From Glandiceps talaboti (taxonomy: Eukaryota > Hemichordata > Enteropneusta > Spengelidae), in contig NC_135566.1 in NCBI RefSeq assembly GCF_964340395.1, positions 12,714,001 through 12,778,000 of the forward strand: DNA of 64,000 nucleotides, written 5' to 3'. This document shows positions 1-12,225 of this stretch, in pieces. Made by a program: the position numbers and the translations under genes. Under the pieces are notes generated by a model, which saw only the letters and a program-made list of their open reading frames with translations, was not told the origin of the DNA and ran no database searches. The first letter of the stretch is position 1. The number at the start of each line of letters is the position of its first letter.

Positions 1-1443
1 ACGGTGTCTTCGGGAAAATGTCTGTCTGGAGTTTGTTTATATGTATTTCCAGTTGGTTGTTGTTGTTGTGCGCTAGCATGTAGCTGTTTAAGATAGGCAT
101 CTCGAGATAGATAACTGTATCGGCTGCTGGTAACAGTGCCGGAATCCGAATCTGAGCGAGTACGGAATGTGTTCCAGGTGAACGATCTTGTTCGGGACAG
201 TAGTCGACCGACCACTGACATCACACCCAAGGTTGAACGGACACTCCTCAGACTTCTAGCTGTTCGGTTAGAGTCAACTGACGGTGTACGATTTGTGCCG
301 CCAGCATTTATATCATCCTTTGGTTTAATACTTTGTGGCACTGATAATGATCGTTTAAGACTTTTATGTCCCGCGATGTCATCCGATCTGCTCCCCATCT
401 TACGTTGAATTCCAAACCAATACACGATTAGTGAATTTGCAGGAGTAGCTATTAATATTGCATGTATTGATTGGCGATCTTCAAACTTGTATGTAACTTA
501 TTACATGTAAGTCTTTCTCCAAATTCTTGTAGGACTGGTCGGTCGACAAGTTTCAAGTCTGTGTATGACATTGAGTGTGTGTGTTTACTACGGACTTATG
601 TATTTACCTACGATTGTTGCCTGGTGAAATATCGTTTACATAATCACGTAATAACACGGATTGTGTAACAAGTCAAACCAACGCGTTCTGAGTTATTTAA
701 TTCAGATTGTAACATGTAAATATTACTCACATTCATGTCAAATTTGTGTCACTTTTAGCAGTTATTCTATAAAGGTATCCGTCGAAATATGTTATACCGA
801 CTCCACGATGTGCTTGCTTTTTCATATTTTTATGACAATATCTCGTTATTAAGATATGATAAACACTACACACAAAAACATCTTAGTATTAAATAATAGT
901 TGTGTTACTCGTAAACTTAAAAAAAAAATAATGTTAGTAGAATTTTTGATGATTATGGAACCAATTAAATTCGTCACTTATCGTGTTAGTCTGGATCCCA
1001 ACGTGGTTCGCAAACCACGTGTAAATTGTAACTATCTGCATAGGAACTAGACTAGTATCGTGTCCACTCCGTCGGATGGCCACAGTATGGTAAACAAGTT
1101 TTGTAGAAGACACACATCGCCAGGTATGTAGTTTACTTCTGAATGCAGTTTACTCTAGAAGTAAAAGTCGGCGTCAAATATAAAGATACTAATAGAAACT
1201 TGAAGGTCATAAATTAGCAGAAAGGTAACATCTTGTCATGCATGCCTGGGGATGGGAATGATCGTAGTAATTACTAATCGTAACGCGTCGTATATGAACA
1301 CAAATACATTCTAAATTTTGCAAACATGTGTTGGGTGTACACAAAAAGTCAAGTAATATTGCCTCAATCTGTAAACAAATGTTAAATTATAAGAAAAGAT
1401 TAAAAAATGGAGAATGCAGTAACTTTGTACAATGTGCTTTCAC
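1..1443. other. non-coding stretch, no gene recognised
   Basis: No exon of a known family was recognised on either strand. An open frame at 136-408 begins with GTG rather than ATG and resembles nothing I know. It could be an internal exon of a gene starting to the left of the window, because it is preceded by TAACAG and contains a GTGAAC donor-like site. The rest is AT-rich sequence with no clear repeat. Confidence 0.4.
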
Positions 1444-1525
1444 CACAGGGCACTCAGGCTTATAGTTAGTTATGTTTACGAAAACAAACAAACAAACAAA
1501 CAAACAAACAAAAACAAACAAACAA

Positions 1526-1592
<67 letters not shown>

Positions 1593-1795
1593 ATGACTAA
1601 TAAATAATCCAGCAAACAATAAATAAATAAATAAATAAATAAATACTGATAAGCATCAACAAGAGAGTAATTACAAATCATTATCAACTACAAGCTATAT
1701 GCGGAATGGTCACAATTGTACTTACCCCAATGTACAATTGTAGCCATTTCGCATATGTCGTTGATAATGATTTGTAACTACTCTCTTGTTGATGC

Positions 1796-1872
<77 letters not shown>

Positions 1873-1923
1873 TTTATTTTGTTTGTTTTCGTAAACATAA
1901 CTAACTAAGCCTGAAGGCCTGTG
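1444..1923. repeat. foldback (inverted-repeat) element with microsatellites in its arms
   Basis: The left outer arm (about 1444-1490) is repeated in reverse complement at about 1880-1923. An inner palindrome (about 1650-1720 against 1730-1798) is nearly perfect. Between outer and inner arms the left side carries (CAAA)n, (CAGA)n and (AAAT)n at about 1483-1645. The right side carries (AAGT)n at about 1797-1871. The arms have therefore gained different microsatellites after the inverted structure formed. Short frames rich in Cys/Val/Leu here are translations of the simple repeats, not genes. Confidence 0.8.
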
Positions 1924-2041
1924 GATAAACCATTAACCGACACCATCTCTCTAGCTCTAAAGTGATGAAATCATATGTAGTAGTACAACTTCAAGTGATA
2001 CATTTGTCCTTAGACCACTACAGTGCTCGGAGGATTGTCAT

Positions 2042-2520
2042 AGGGGCGCGTAGTATTTCGTAGATTGTTGTTTTTCTTGTCTACAGGCTAAACATGACAA
2101 CGTTCTGACTTGAATATATTTCCCCTACATCTACGGAAAGAACACTTATCCTGTATCTTCTAGTATAATAGGGCATATATTGATGCATTTGTAGTACCAG
2201 GATTCGTCTGATATTTTCCTTAGGGAGCCTTCAGTATTTACAAGGGGAGGGCTGGAGGAATCGGGGGGGGGGTCACATTTTACAAACCTGTTCTTGGGGA
2301 GGGTCATATTTTGCATTACAGTGTTTGGGGAGGGTCACATTTTACAATCCATAAGCTTAGTTTTGTGACCAAACTGAAGATTCAATTATTGTCAATTTTT
2401 GTTGTCTGTTTTGATATGTGAAAGTGAGATGAGCACTCAACATTTATGATTTCCTCCCCCTTGTAAATACTGAAGGCTCCCTTAGGAAAACAACAATATC
2501 AGCGATAATTTACGTGTCCC
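2042..2520. mobile_element. MITE family C, copy 1 (interrupted by a nested MITE)
   Basis: The terminal inverted repeats read roughly AGGGGCGCGTAGTATTTCG at the left and the reverse complement of GGGACACGTAAATTATCGC at the right. The left half aligns over about 180 bases with the reverse complement of 11309-11504, the second copy in the window. The element is split at 2220-2222 by the insertion at 2223-2481. No coding capacity was seen, so it is a non-autonomous element. Confidence 0.75.
2223..2481. mobile_element. nested Harbinger-like MITE with TTA target duplication
   Basis: The ends are GGGAGCCTTCAGTATTTACA and its reverse complement, directly flanked by TTA at 2220-2222 and at 2482-2484. 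The uninterrupted family C copy near 11340-11355 reads straight through the same point, giving the pre-insertion sequence. A 3-bp TTA/TAA duplication with GG-starting ends is typical of PIF/Harbinger elements; that class call is inference. The interior has about three imperfect copies of a G-rich unit containing GGGGAGGGTCACATTTTACA. Confidence 0.75.
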
Positions 2521-2761
2521 AAAGCTTATGCGGCTAGGCTGTCGGTTGACCTAAAAATTCACACTGGCCTCAGACTAAGATTGCTATGCTGGTGGTCGTG
2601 TAGACTACGTCACGCACGGTAATTACGCAGTCTACAGGACATTAACACCGACATACGGGTGCAGTGTACGTGTCGGCACTTTCACCGTTATTAGTATTAA
2701 AACCAAGGACACTTTCTGGATAACACCGGGAATCTAATCGTCCGCTTCCAGTACCAGCGTC

Positions 2762-5700
2762 ATGGCAACTGGGGATGACAACGATAGCGTACTGTTGCAA
2801 GAGTTAAATATAACAGGAGATCCCGATGACATAGACACACAAGAAACGGGATCGAGTTCCAGCTCCAATGTTGACAATGAGTGTGAAGCTGACATTATTA
2901 CAGTCGATCAGGCAGGTAAATATCAAAGGCATGTACGTATGCATGGTATGTGGGTGTGATCGAACTGAGAACTTTCCCTTTCCCCCAACTCCGGTGCTGT
3001 TACCAGTGATTTGGGAAGCCAACTCCGGAAACCGAGGAAGCGACCGTCATCATATTAGAATTTGGTTCTAAGTTTGTCAGTCACGCAAACAACTCAAATT
3101 TTGTCGATGGGAAGCTTACGGTTGTCTGTTTTGAAATTAAAAGGGTTCACCCAAAATGGTCGACGTATATTTAAATTCTAAACATGTCGACAGTGAATAC
3201 ACCAATGTGTAGCTGCAATAAATTATGGCGTTAACAGTTGTTGTTTTTGAGCTTTTTATCGTTCCGAGGGTTTTCACTCAAAATTTGCATATTGTACAAA
3301 TAAAAGGCGAATTTATCAGTCTCAGCTGATCTTTAGTTTGTCTCCTTTGTAAGTGTAAATGTAGAATGTGTCCTTGAGTCTGGAAATTCGAACACTGCAA
3401 TTGAAAATATGGGTCAACAATGGCTTGTATTCAGTAACAATGATTTCCATTTTCAATTCTCGATTGTCACTGATGAAAATTTAGAAAAGGGCTGAGTGTA
3501 TAGTGCCATATTTAAACAAAAATGTAAAGTGGGGGTTACTTTTCAACCAGTGTCAGTATTTGGAGAGACATATAAATAACAAGTGTCTACAGATGCAAAA
3601 AAAGGTAATGTTTACTCCGTGTGCTTGACTACTCTCAGAAAACTGGTGTGAGAGTACACACAATCACGATTGTGGTTCAAATCTTGCCAAGAATTTACTC
3701 CCCTCTCTACCAGGGTATTTGCTTGTACACACAAAAGCTGAGCAAAAGAGGATTTAGCGATCCAGAAACAAACGGCAGTGATGAGGCTCGAACCTGCAAC
3801 CTGTTGATTTCAAGTATAGACACATTAACCATTCACCCGCCATACATATCTAAACTGACTTAGGGGCCAGATCAATAGTTCAATGTAGGCTAGAAAACTA
3901 AAAATCTTGTAATTAGGCCTCAGACCCCCCCCCCCCCCCAACTAAATTGGCTAAAATTGAAAATTGTTTCAGACCGTACATAAAATTTCAAATCAGTTTG
4001 TACGGTAGTAGTATGTAGTGGTATGAATATAAAGCCAGTATGTAGTGAATAAAAAATAGTTCTTTTGTTGACACTTTACTTTATTTTAATACCATTTACT
4101 ATAGTGAAAAATTCTTCAATTTCTCAATTTGACGACATTTTAAAAAAAATATTTGTATTTAGGGAGACAAAACTGATCCAAAATTAAAATCGTTTTTGTA
4201 GGAAAATGGTTAAAAAAAAAAACCCAACCCACCCCAAAGTAAAACAATTTATTTTTTTTATCCTATATTGAACTGTTGAGCTCACCCCTTAATATATAGT
4301 TCTATATCTCTTTCCATTTAGATGCTGCCACATACGACAGTAACAGTGATTCAGCATCAGCATTATCAGCAGAATGGTCTGAGATTTCATCAGACACACG
4401 GTAAGAATACTTGAGTAGTATAACTACCTGTTGCTTCTTCCATTTATTTGACCAAAAATAAAAGAATTATTTCTGGTCAGGACACATCTTCTCTAAAGTG
4501 GTCCAACACGAATTTTTAAAAAACAAACTTTTTGTTGTTGAAAATTCTAAACCTTAGTCACCCAGTCTACTATTTATCACAGTTAACTCTCCTTTTAAGT
4601 TAGTACTTTTCAGAGCAAATATTTATGTGTATATTTTGGGTAGTCATTTGCTTTTTCACAATAGGTTCTGCAATTAATTGTCTTCCTTGAAGCAGAAGTT
4701 GATGTAGGGAGGGTTATAGCATAGATCTACAATACCTTCAAGTTATGTGAGAGTGGTATTGAGTAGAAGTATTTATGAAAATTTATCTTACAATAAAAAA
4801 TTTGGCATAGTACTCAAGTGAATTCTGAGTATCCTTTTGAAATGAAAATATCAAAAATTAAAAAGTGGTGAAATATCATACCAAAACAGCGACATAAACC
4901 TTGAGTGGAAAGTCATTATTTGGGTCTCCACACCATGTGTATGAGATGAACCATGCAAGTAGACATAACAGTTTGTTTTGTGAGGTCAAGACATTACATT
5001 TGTACTCACTGACGTGATAGAACTGTTACCTGTATCACTAGAGTGTGGAGGGTCTATGCCTGTATTGAATACATTGATACTGTTTTGACACCCACCATTT
5101 TTGTAACCGCTGAGCCGTGTCAACGAGCTGTTAAAATCTTGTCTGCCTGGCAGCCATAAAATTATAATAGTCTGTTTTTTTTGTTCTACTTGGTTACAGG
5201 TATTTACTTGTTCAGGTCCAGCAAATGTTTATGGCTTGTACAAGAACGGCTAAACAATTGAAAGAATTTTAGATTACTAGTAATAAAATGATCACGAGGG
5301 AATAGGTTGTCCCAGTCTGTCTGTCATGATTTGTGATTTTGCTTCACTTAGAAGGAATAGCTTATAATAGTTTCAGCATCAAGCTGCTAATTTAGCCTCC
5401 ACACCCTTCCCTCTGATGGCAGGGTTATCAACATGCCTGCCAGGTCTGCAGACATTTACATAATAATAGCCGATTAGCATATATGCAAATTACATTGTTG
5501 TTTACTCTGGTGTTCATCTGAGTAACATAATACTTGACCCCATTTATATAGTAGTAATAGTGAGGTTTTTGAAGTGTACATTTACAAACTGACTTCATTT
5601 CAATATAGTCAAATATATGATGTAGCATTATCACTTCCCATAGCAACCAATCAGATTGTCATATATTTTCCAACCAATCAGATTGTCACATATTTTCCAA

Positions 5701-8002
5701 CCAATCAGATTGAGCATGCAAATTTCAAACCACACTAACTGATTGATGCTGATAGTAATACAAGTATTATTGACTACATTTTTGTAAAATTTCATTACAC
5801 ATTCTATCTACTGGTGCTGGTATAATATAATAGTACATGTAATGTATCACCTCATGTAACTAGTATACCACAGGGTTTTGACTATTTGACGCCATAAACA
5901 CACTTGCGGAGTCACTCTTGTGGATACATGTCGTCAACTGGTCAAAACCTTTGGGGTGTAGTATCCCAAGGGGGTGGTTTATTGCTTATTATAAAAAATT
6001 ACTGATCAGCAGTGTGCCCTCTAATGATAGCCAAATTTTGTTGTTGTTGGTCAAAATGTTAAAAACTGGGATTTCTTGTGAGTCACCACATAGTAAAAGA
6101 TAGGGGAACACCAAATTTTGGTGCATCACTAGAAATTGTGTGTGTCAGTGACGCGTCAAATTGGCTTAGAGAACACACTGGTCAGCTTGTTAGCATATGT
6201 TATTAGGTAATCAATTGCTGACTGGTTTGTTATCAGACTATCTTATTTTCCCAATAGGCGTGTAGAATTGGAAGAGGGTCGTAGCGGTTTTGGATTCAGC
6301 ATATCAGGGGGTGTAATGTCACCTCTAGGTCATGTACCATTATTTATTGCTAGTGTAGACCCACATGGACCTGCTGCAAAAACAGAATTAATGAAGGTAT
6401 AGTGTCACTTTAATCAATTCATTATAGATTACTTTTGTCAATGGGGAAAATGATTGCTAATGACAACATCCAACCCTAATTTTAACATCCACCAGTAGAA
6501 GTATATCCACCTGATAGAAATATATCCATCAATAGAAAATATATCCATCAAATATATCCATCAATAGAAAATATATCCATCAATAGAAAATATATCCATC
6601 ACTTGAAAATATCTCCATCAATAGAAAATATATCCGTCAATAGAAAATATATCCATCACTTGAAAATATCTCCATCAATAGAAAATATATCCGTCAATAG
6701 AAAATATATCCATCAATAGAAAATATATCCATCACTTGAAAATATATCCATCAATAGAAAATATATCCATCAATAGAAAATATATCCATCACTTGAAAAT
6801 ATCTCCATCAATAGAAAATATATCCGTCAATAGAAAATATATCCATCACTTGAAAATATATCCATCACTTGAAAATATATCCATCAATAGAAAATATATC
6901 CATCAATAGAAAATATATCCATCAATAGAAAATATATCCGTCAATAGAAAATATATCCATCACTTGAAAATATCTCCATCAATAGAAAATATATCCGTCA
7001 AGGGAAAATATATCCATCAATAGAAAATATATCCATCACTTGAAAATATCTCCATCAATAGAAAATATATCCGTCAATAGAAAATATATCCATCAATAGA
7101 AAATATATCCATCAATAGAAAATAGAAAATATATCCGTCAATAGAAGATATATCCTTCATTAGAAAATGTATCCGTCAATAGAAAATATATCCGTCAATA
7201 GAAAATATATCCTTCATTAGAAAATATATCCATCAATAGAAATATCTCCATCAATAGAAAATATATCCATCAATAGAAAATATATCCATCAATAGAAAAT
7301 ATATCCATCAATAGAAAATATATCCGTCAATAGAAAATAGAAAATATATCCGTCAATAGAAGATATATCCTTCATTAGAAAATGTATCTGTCAATAGAAA
7401 ATATATCCGTCAATAGAAAATAGAAAATATATCCGTCAATAGAAAATATATCCTTCATTAGAAAATATATCCATCAATAGAAAATATATCCGTCAATAGA
7501 AAATATATCCATCACTAGAAAATATATCCGTCAATAGAAAATATATCCGTCAATAGAAAATATATCCATCAATAGAAAATATATTCATCAATAGAAAATA
7601 TATCCGTCAATAGAAAATATATCTATCAATAGAAGTATATCCATCTGAAAGAGAAAATGTATCCGTCAATAGAAACGTGTAACTTTATTTGATGACTTTA
7701 TAAAGGTTTGTCAAGATGGTGACCATATTTATTTTAGTACTGGTATAACATAATAGATTGACACAGACCGACCTAATTCAAGTGTCTACTCCCCAGAAAG
7801 AGTAGCGATGTATTTTGTGGACTGACCAATTATTTTGTTTGTATTTTAGCCTGGTGATAGAATACTTGCTATAAATGGAGAGAGTATGGAAGCCAGGACA
7901 CACAGAGATGCTGTTATCGCCATTAAAGCTGCATGCGGACCAATTACAATTGACCTTACACAGGGCGACGAGAACATTCTGGATTTCATTGTGATGGACT
8001 AA
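2762..8002 (+). CDS. single-PDZ-domain protein, 174 aa, four exons
   Basis: Coding exons are 2762-2915, 4322-4400, 6258-6396 and 7850-8002. Phases join exactly (525 nt including stop) at GT-AG sites. The first ~75 residues are acidic and Ser-rich and look disordered. Residues ~78-160 form one PDZ domain. The carboxylate-binding loop is SGFGFSISGG, followed by a beta strand PLFIASV, the GPAAK turn, PGDRILAING and an HRDAVIAIK helix whose leading His is a usual ligand-contact position. The protein ends in an acidic tail DFIVMD. PDZ domains bind C-terminal peptides of membrane proteins, and a one-domain protein would probably act as a small cytosolic adaptor; the partner is unknown. The start is the first ATG in an open frame ahead of a good donor. 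I could not assign an orthologue. Intron 3 carries a large minisatellite, and the end of exon 4 is duplicated downstream. Confidence 0.85.
3672..3840 (-). mobile_element. SINE fragment (same family as 22794-23154)
   Basis: Read on the minus strand it contains GGTTGCAGGTTCGAGCCTC, a tRNA-type B box region, preceded by an A-box-like GAATGGTTAATGTG. It then continues into the same body as the fuller copy near 23 kb (aaacaaacGGCAG, GGTTCAAATCTTGCC). It lies in intron 1 of the PDZ gene and lacks the 3' half. Confidence 0.65.
5645..5712. repeat. 27-bp tandem repeat, about 2.5 copies
   Basis: The unit AACCAATCAGATTGTCACAT plus ATTTTCC is repeated with few changes in intron 2 of the PDZ gene. Each unit contains a CCAAT pentamer. 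This may be chance; no regulatory role is claimed. Confidence 0.7.
6010..6180. mobile_element. hAT-like MITE, copy 1
   Basis: The ends are CAGTGTGCCCTCTAA and the reverse complement of CAGTGTGTTCTCTAA. The interior matches, in the opposite orientation, the element at 31514-31677. The flanking 8-bp duplication is no longer clear here. It sits in PDZ gene intron 2 and has no coding capacity. Confidence 0.7.
6480..7672. repeat. minisatellite with 19-bp unit (AATAGAAAATATATCCATC)
   Basis: About 1.2 kb of intron 3 of the PDZ gene consists of some 60 head-to-tail copies of a 19-bp unit. Variants have CCGTC for CCATC, CACTTG for CAATAG, and CTCCATC for ATCCATC. Variants recur in the same order, for example CACTTG then CTCC then CCGTC, so blocks of several units have been copied together. 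The array stops about 180 bp before exon 4. Confidence 0.95.
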
Positions 8003-8007
8003 CTATA

Positions 8008-8270
8008 GACCAATCACGATTGCTCTTACACAGGCTGAAGAGAACATTCTTGATTTCATTATGATGGACTAACTGTGGACCAATCACAATGGCTCTTAGA
8101 CAGAGTGATTGTGATGGACTAACTGTTGACCAATCATAAATGCTCTTAAACAGGGTGAAGAGAACACTCTTGATTTCATTGTGATTGACTAACTGTGGAC
8201 CAATCACAATTGACCTTACACAGAGTGATTGTGATGGACATAATACTATGGACCAATCACAAGGGCTTTT
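8008..8270 (+). repeat. tandem copies of the PDZ gene's terminal coding sequence
   Basis: The last 65 coding bases plus 5 flanking bases (7938-8007, 70 bp) are repeated at 8008-8077 (70), 8078-8127 (50, internal 20-bp deletion), 8128-8197 (70), 8198-8250 (53) and a short remnant. Most copies keep the GAC-TAA stop region and the sequence for NILDFI. The array therefore lies in the 3' UTR and looks like amplified exon sequence, now diverged. A short minus-strand open frame over it is only a by-product of the repeat. Confidence 0.85.
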
Positions 8271-10671
8271 TACACTTTGATAAAGAAAACATATCAAACT
8301 ATGTATCTATATCGACTGAGATTCATTCCAATCAACATCCTATCATTATTGTACTGTCCAACTATTATCACCTGAATAAAAAGTGCAGGTAATAACTCTC
8401 ATTTTGTTTGGTGACATCGAGTACGCAATAATAACCAAGGCTAACTATATCAAATTCACTACCATAGTACTATGTTGTAGACATATATGAATTGTAAAGT
8501 ACTCTATATACATATATAATATATAAATTATAGTAAAACCATCTTGTATGTTTGAAATGATTATTTTCACAACTTGTTCTTGATAAAGATAACCAAAATT
8601 CGTGAAATAATCATTCATGGCTTTTTGCCATCCAAATTACATAATGTTCAGTAGTGCTATAGGCCTGGTATGGTAAAGTGTCTGTCTGTCTAATTATTGC
8701 AAACCACGACCTATTCTATGGCACCGTCCAAAACGCACCATTCAGAGGCCGTGGTAGCATTCATATACAATTTTGCAATATGGCGGAAGAAATAACAGGT
8801 TTGCGAGAATGGTCTGTCAAGATTAAGATATCAAGTCTTTTTCACCAAAATATTTTTGTTTTGTTTACCTAATTTGCATATTACTTCTTGATCACTTTAC
8901 TTTGAGAGCAAATTGTCAACAATGATACCCCTAAAACATCCTGAGTTTAAGGCCAATCTACCAAGTAGTTTTGGAGTTTAAGTCTTTTTATCCAAAAATG
9001 ACATTGTTTTGCCCAAAACACATCTATTATGCAACAATTTTCATTTGAACAATTACCCATCTACACGACCTAAGTAATATCCACACCTACTTGCATCATA
9101 CACAGTTGTGCTTTAATGCCTTTGGTGCCATTTTTTAAAAACTCAACACCATCTTGTATTTATTCTTACATGATATATTGTACTAAACCTATAATATAGT
9201 ACTTAAAGCTAAATTATTTGTACTTGCAGATTTGTTGTGTTTTGTTTGTTGGTATAAGATTGTCAGCATTGATTTGAGAATTGTTTTTATTGTGAACTTC
9301 AGTACATTGTATGTATGTTTTGTATTCACAACTTTGCAGTACTTAATTTATATAGCATTTATTATCCATGCATTAAGCCACTGAAAGGCTGCCACCCTAT
9401 TTTTAGGGTATAATGACATAGATGTACTAGAAACCAAGTCCTTCAAGGGTTAAACATTTAACTTCCAGAAATTATTATTTTGTAGTATTATTGTAGTTCT
9501 AAGTTTGATAGACGTGTTTGTAAATAATGACTTGTAAATTTTCTGACATTATTGAATTCTGTTTTTTAATACTATGTAACTCTTTCCAGTACATGTACAG
9601 GAGAAATATAGATGCCTTGGCATTTCATTCACAAGACATGATGATTTCTACACACACTCGGACAGCTTTAAATGCAAAATAAACAATTATAGCGGTATTG
9701 TGCACAGTGGGGTTGTAGATGTAGTAAAGTTATCATGTTGATTATTAGTTGGAAAGTAAACAGTTGAAGCCATTAAAAATTATCAAGTCCATTTTGAATG
9801 TTTTCAGCAGAAGCCTGATTCTACTTCTCTTTAAACAAATAGCAATACTTATCAGTGTTCAATGTGATTGGGTAAAGGATCCTGTTGTGTTTGTTGTGTC
9901 TCTGTTATTGTTAGTCTTGAGTTAAATTGTGTCTATCTTTGTGTCAAAAACACCATGTCTTATGAGTGAAACACCAGGGCAACTTCATTTCTCCTGTGAA
10001 TGAAAATTTTATATATTACACATATATACAGTACAACTGACAGCATTCCGATACAGCTGCCTGTATCAAAATTTTACCAGTTATGGCTAGCATTTACACG
10101 TTCAGTTATTCTTTGTATATAAAACAAATCAACAAGACAGAAATCAAGTCTTCCAAGAATAATTATGTGCCATAATTAGTGCCTTTTCCAAAATCAATCA
10201 AAATAAAAACACAGATTTCCAACTAGTCATTCACTAAATGTAAACTCAGACCACTAAAAAGAGCTGAGATGTAACATAAAGTGGTACCATGGGAAATAGC
10301 GAAGCCTGTAATTGGAATGCCATTACAGCAACCCACATTTCTATATGCAGACGAAATGAACTTTATGCCAAAAATTCTTCAGTGAATGCAGAGAGTTTTG
10401 TGAAGAGATTGTTTGAATTTTTAAGCTGAAACTGTTTGGGATGTCTTTCTAAAAGTCCATTTTGAATCAATTGTAAAATGGTGACTTTTAGGTGAAAGCA
10501 TTAGTCAGCAATTTAACAAAGTGTTCGAGTGACATTGAAAGCCACACGATATTTTGAACTGTGGAAGTTACACTTGTTGACACTGTACAGAGGAAATTGA
10601 ATATGAATATGCATTAGAAAGGAAATTTACAATTTAAACTCTGGATGATATTATGACAATTGAGGTTTCGT

Positions 10672-10908
10672 CTTAAGATAGACACAAACTAAAATTATTG
10701 TTACGACATGTTGATATAAGCTATTGAATGGATGTTCATTTAAATTATGCTCAGAGTAGGGTGGCGTTTCTTATGTTTCCTCATGTGGTCACACACTATC
10801 GTGATTACAGGGTGATTATACCCACACAACAGCGACACTGCTATCACTCATTTCTGCAATCTACCACATCGACCATCTTGCAATAGTTTTAGTTGGTGTC
10901 TACCTTAG
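10672..10908. mobile_element. MITE family B, copy 1
   Basis: The left end TAAGATAGACACAAACTAAA is matched in reverse complement at the right end (TTTTAGTTGGTGTCTACCTTA). The interior motifs GATTACAGGGTGATTATA and CTACCACATCGACCATC recur in the other family B copies near 20.1, 28.5, 43.7-44.3 and 48.0 kb. It is non-coding. Confidence 0.75.
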
Positions 10909-11308
10909 TAAGCTGAAACCTAGGTTGCCGCTGTAGTAAGTAATGAAATGACCACCTAACTTAAAGTCATTACTGTATGACTTACAAGCACACAATGTAC
11001 TTATTGCTTTGGCAAACCAAGATCAAGTATATCTTTTTGTTTTGAATGTGCAATTTTAAAATCTCTTTTGTTACTGAATTTTCAAAATAATATTGAAATA
11101 TAGATTAAATTTATGATCAGAAAAATGACATATTTTCAAGCATGCAAATGAGATAAACTTGTGGGTACTTCACCTCATTTCAAATGGTTCAACTTTGACC
11201 TTATGAGATTTGCATATTTCAGACTACACAACTGCTGAACTTGAGTTTTAGTTGTATTACAAATTATGACTGTGAATGACTTAGGTCAAAATTCAGTAGT
11301 CCAAACAC

Positions 11309-11504
11309 AGGGGCACGTATTAGTGCTTAGATTATTGTTTTCCTAAGGAAAATATCACATAAATCCTGCTACTACAAATGTACCTATCTCTATACCAGCA
11401 GATATTCCTTCCTTAGAGGTAGAGAGATATATTCTAGTCAAATCGTTACTATATTTAGCCCTTAGACAAGGTAAACAACAATCTAAGAAATACTACATGT
11501 CCCT
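11309..11504. mobile_element. MITE family C, copy 2 (uninterrupted)
   Basis: The ends are GGGGCACGTATTAGTGCTTA and the reverse complement of AGGGACATGTAGTATTTCTT. It aligns in reverse complement with 2042-2520 except for the nested insertion there. It therefore serves as the empty-site reference for that insertion. Confidence 0.75.
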
Positions 11505-11514
11505 ATGGGCCCAA

Positions 11515-11735
11515 GTAACAATGGGAATGAAATTCATCATGTGAATCCAGCCATCACCATGGGAATGAAACTCATCACCCAGCCATCACCATTGGAATGA
11601 AACTCTTCATGCCAACCAAGTTGTTTCCATTTGAATAAAACTCATCATGTGCATGTAGCCATCACCATGGGAATGAAAACACATCATGTGCACCCAACTG
11701 TTCCCATGGCAATGAAACTAATCATGTGCACAGGC
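11515..11735. repeat. degenerate tandem repeat, unit about 40-45 bp
   Basis: The phrase CCATCACCATGGGAATGAAA followed by a C-T-C-ATCATGTG block recurs about five times with substitutions and small indels. There is no conserved open frame. Confidence 0.7.
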
Positions 11736-12089
11736 CATTTTTTAATAGCATTACAAAAAAAAGTCTGTTGGCTTGCAGGATGAACAAACTCTTATAATAC
11801 TAAATATAAAAGCAAACCAACGAGTGTAAGAATTTTTCATTTCCTGTTTTGTACCTTAATTCTTCCAATGCTATTCTTGATATTATAATAATTTTTGTAG
11901 TCATTAATTATTACATATTTCAATTATTTTTTTTTTGATATTGATATACTTCTTTTTTGGCTGGACTGAAAGACATGAATGTCCCTTTTTATGGCTAATA
12001 AAAGTACATTGTTCCTCATAAATGCATGGTTTAAGAGAATTCATTGAACATAGAACATGTCTCCATATCTGTGTCACTATGGATTCCAT

Positions 12090-12225
12090 TCAGTCTTGTG
12101 ACCTGGGGGGGGGGGGGACTTTGTCACTATGAGTTGCTAGACAAGTAGTGACAACCCTTACTTAGGTCACAACTATTTTCCTTGGCTGAACTTTAAAAAA
12201 AATATTGGGAAATAACATCTAAATC
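12090..12225. mobile_element. MITE-like repeat shared with 20460-20610
   Basis: The sequence CACTATGAGTTGCTAGACAA and the following GTAGTGACAACCCTTA are shared with 20520-20565. Both are followed by TTTTC-TGGCTGAA and AATATTGG-ATAACAT. In the 20.5-kb copy the reverse complement of that tail appears at the start, so the family has inverted ends. Confidence 0.6.

Noticed and set aside
136-408. 90-codon open frame near the left edge
   Set aside because: It starts with GTG, has no recognised domain, and no supporting exons were found. It may be an internal exon of a gene outside the window, but the evidence is too thin to call.
6533-7670. Possible CRISPR-like array of short repeats
   Set aside because: The 19-bp units are directly adjacent with no unique spacers, and the host is a eukaryote. 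It is a minisatellite.
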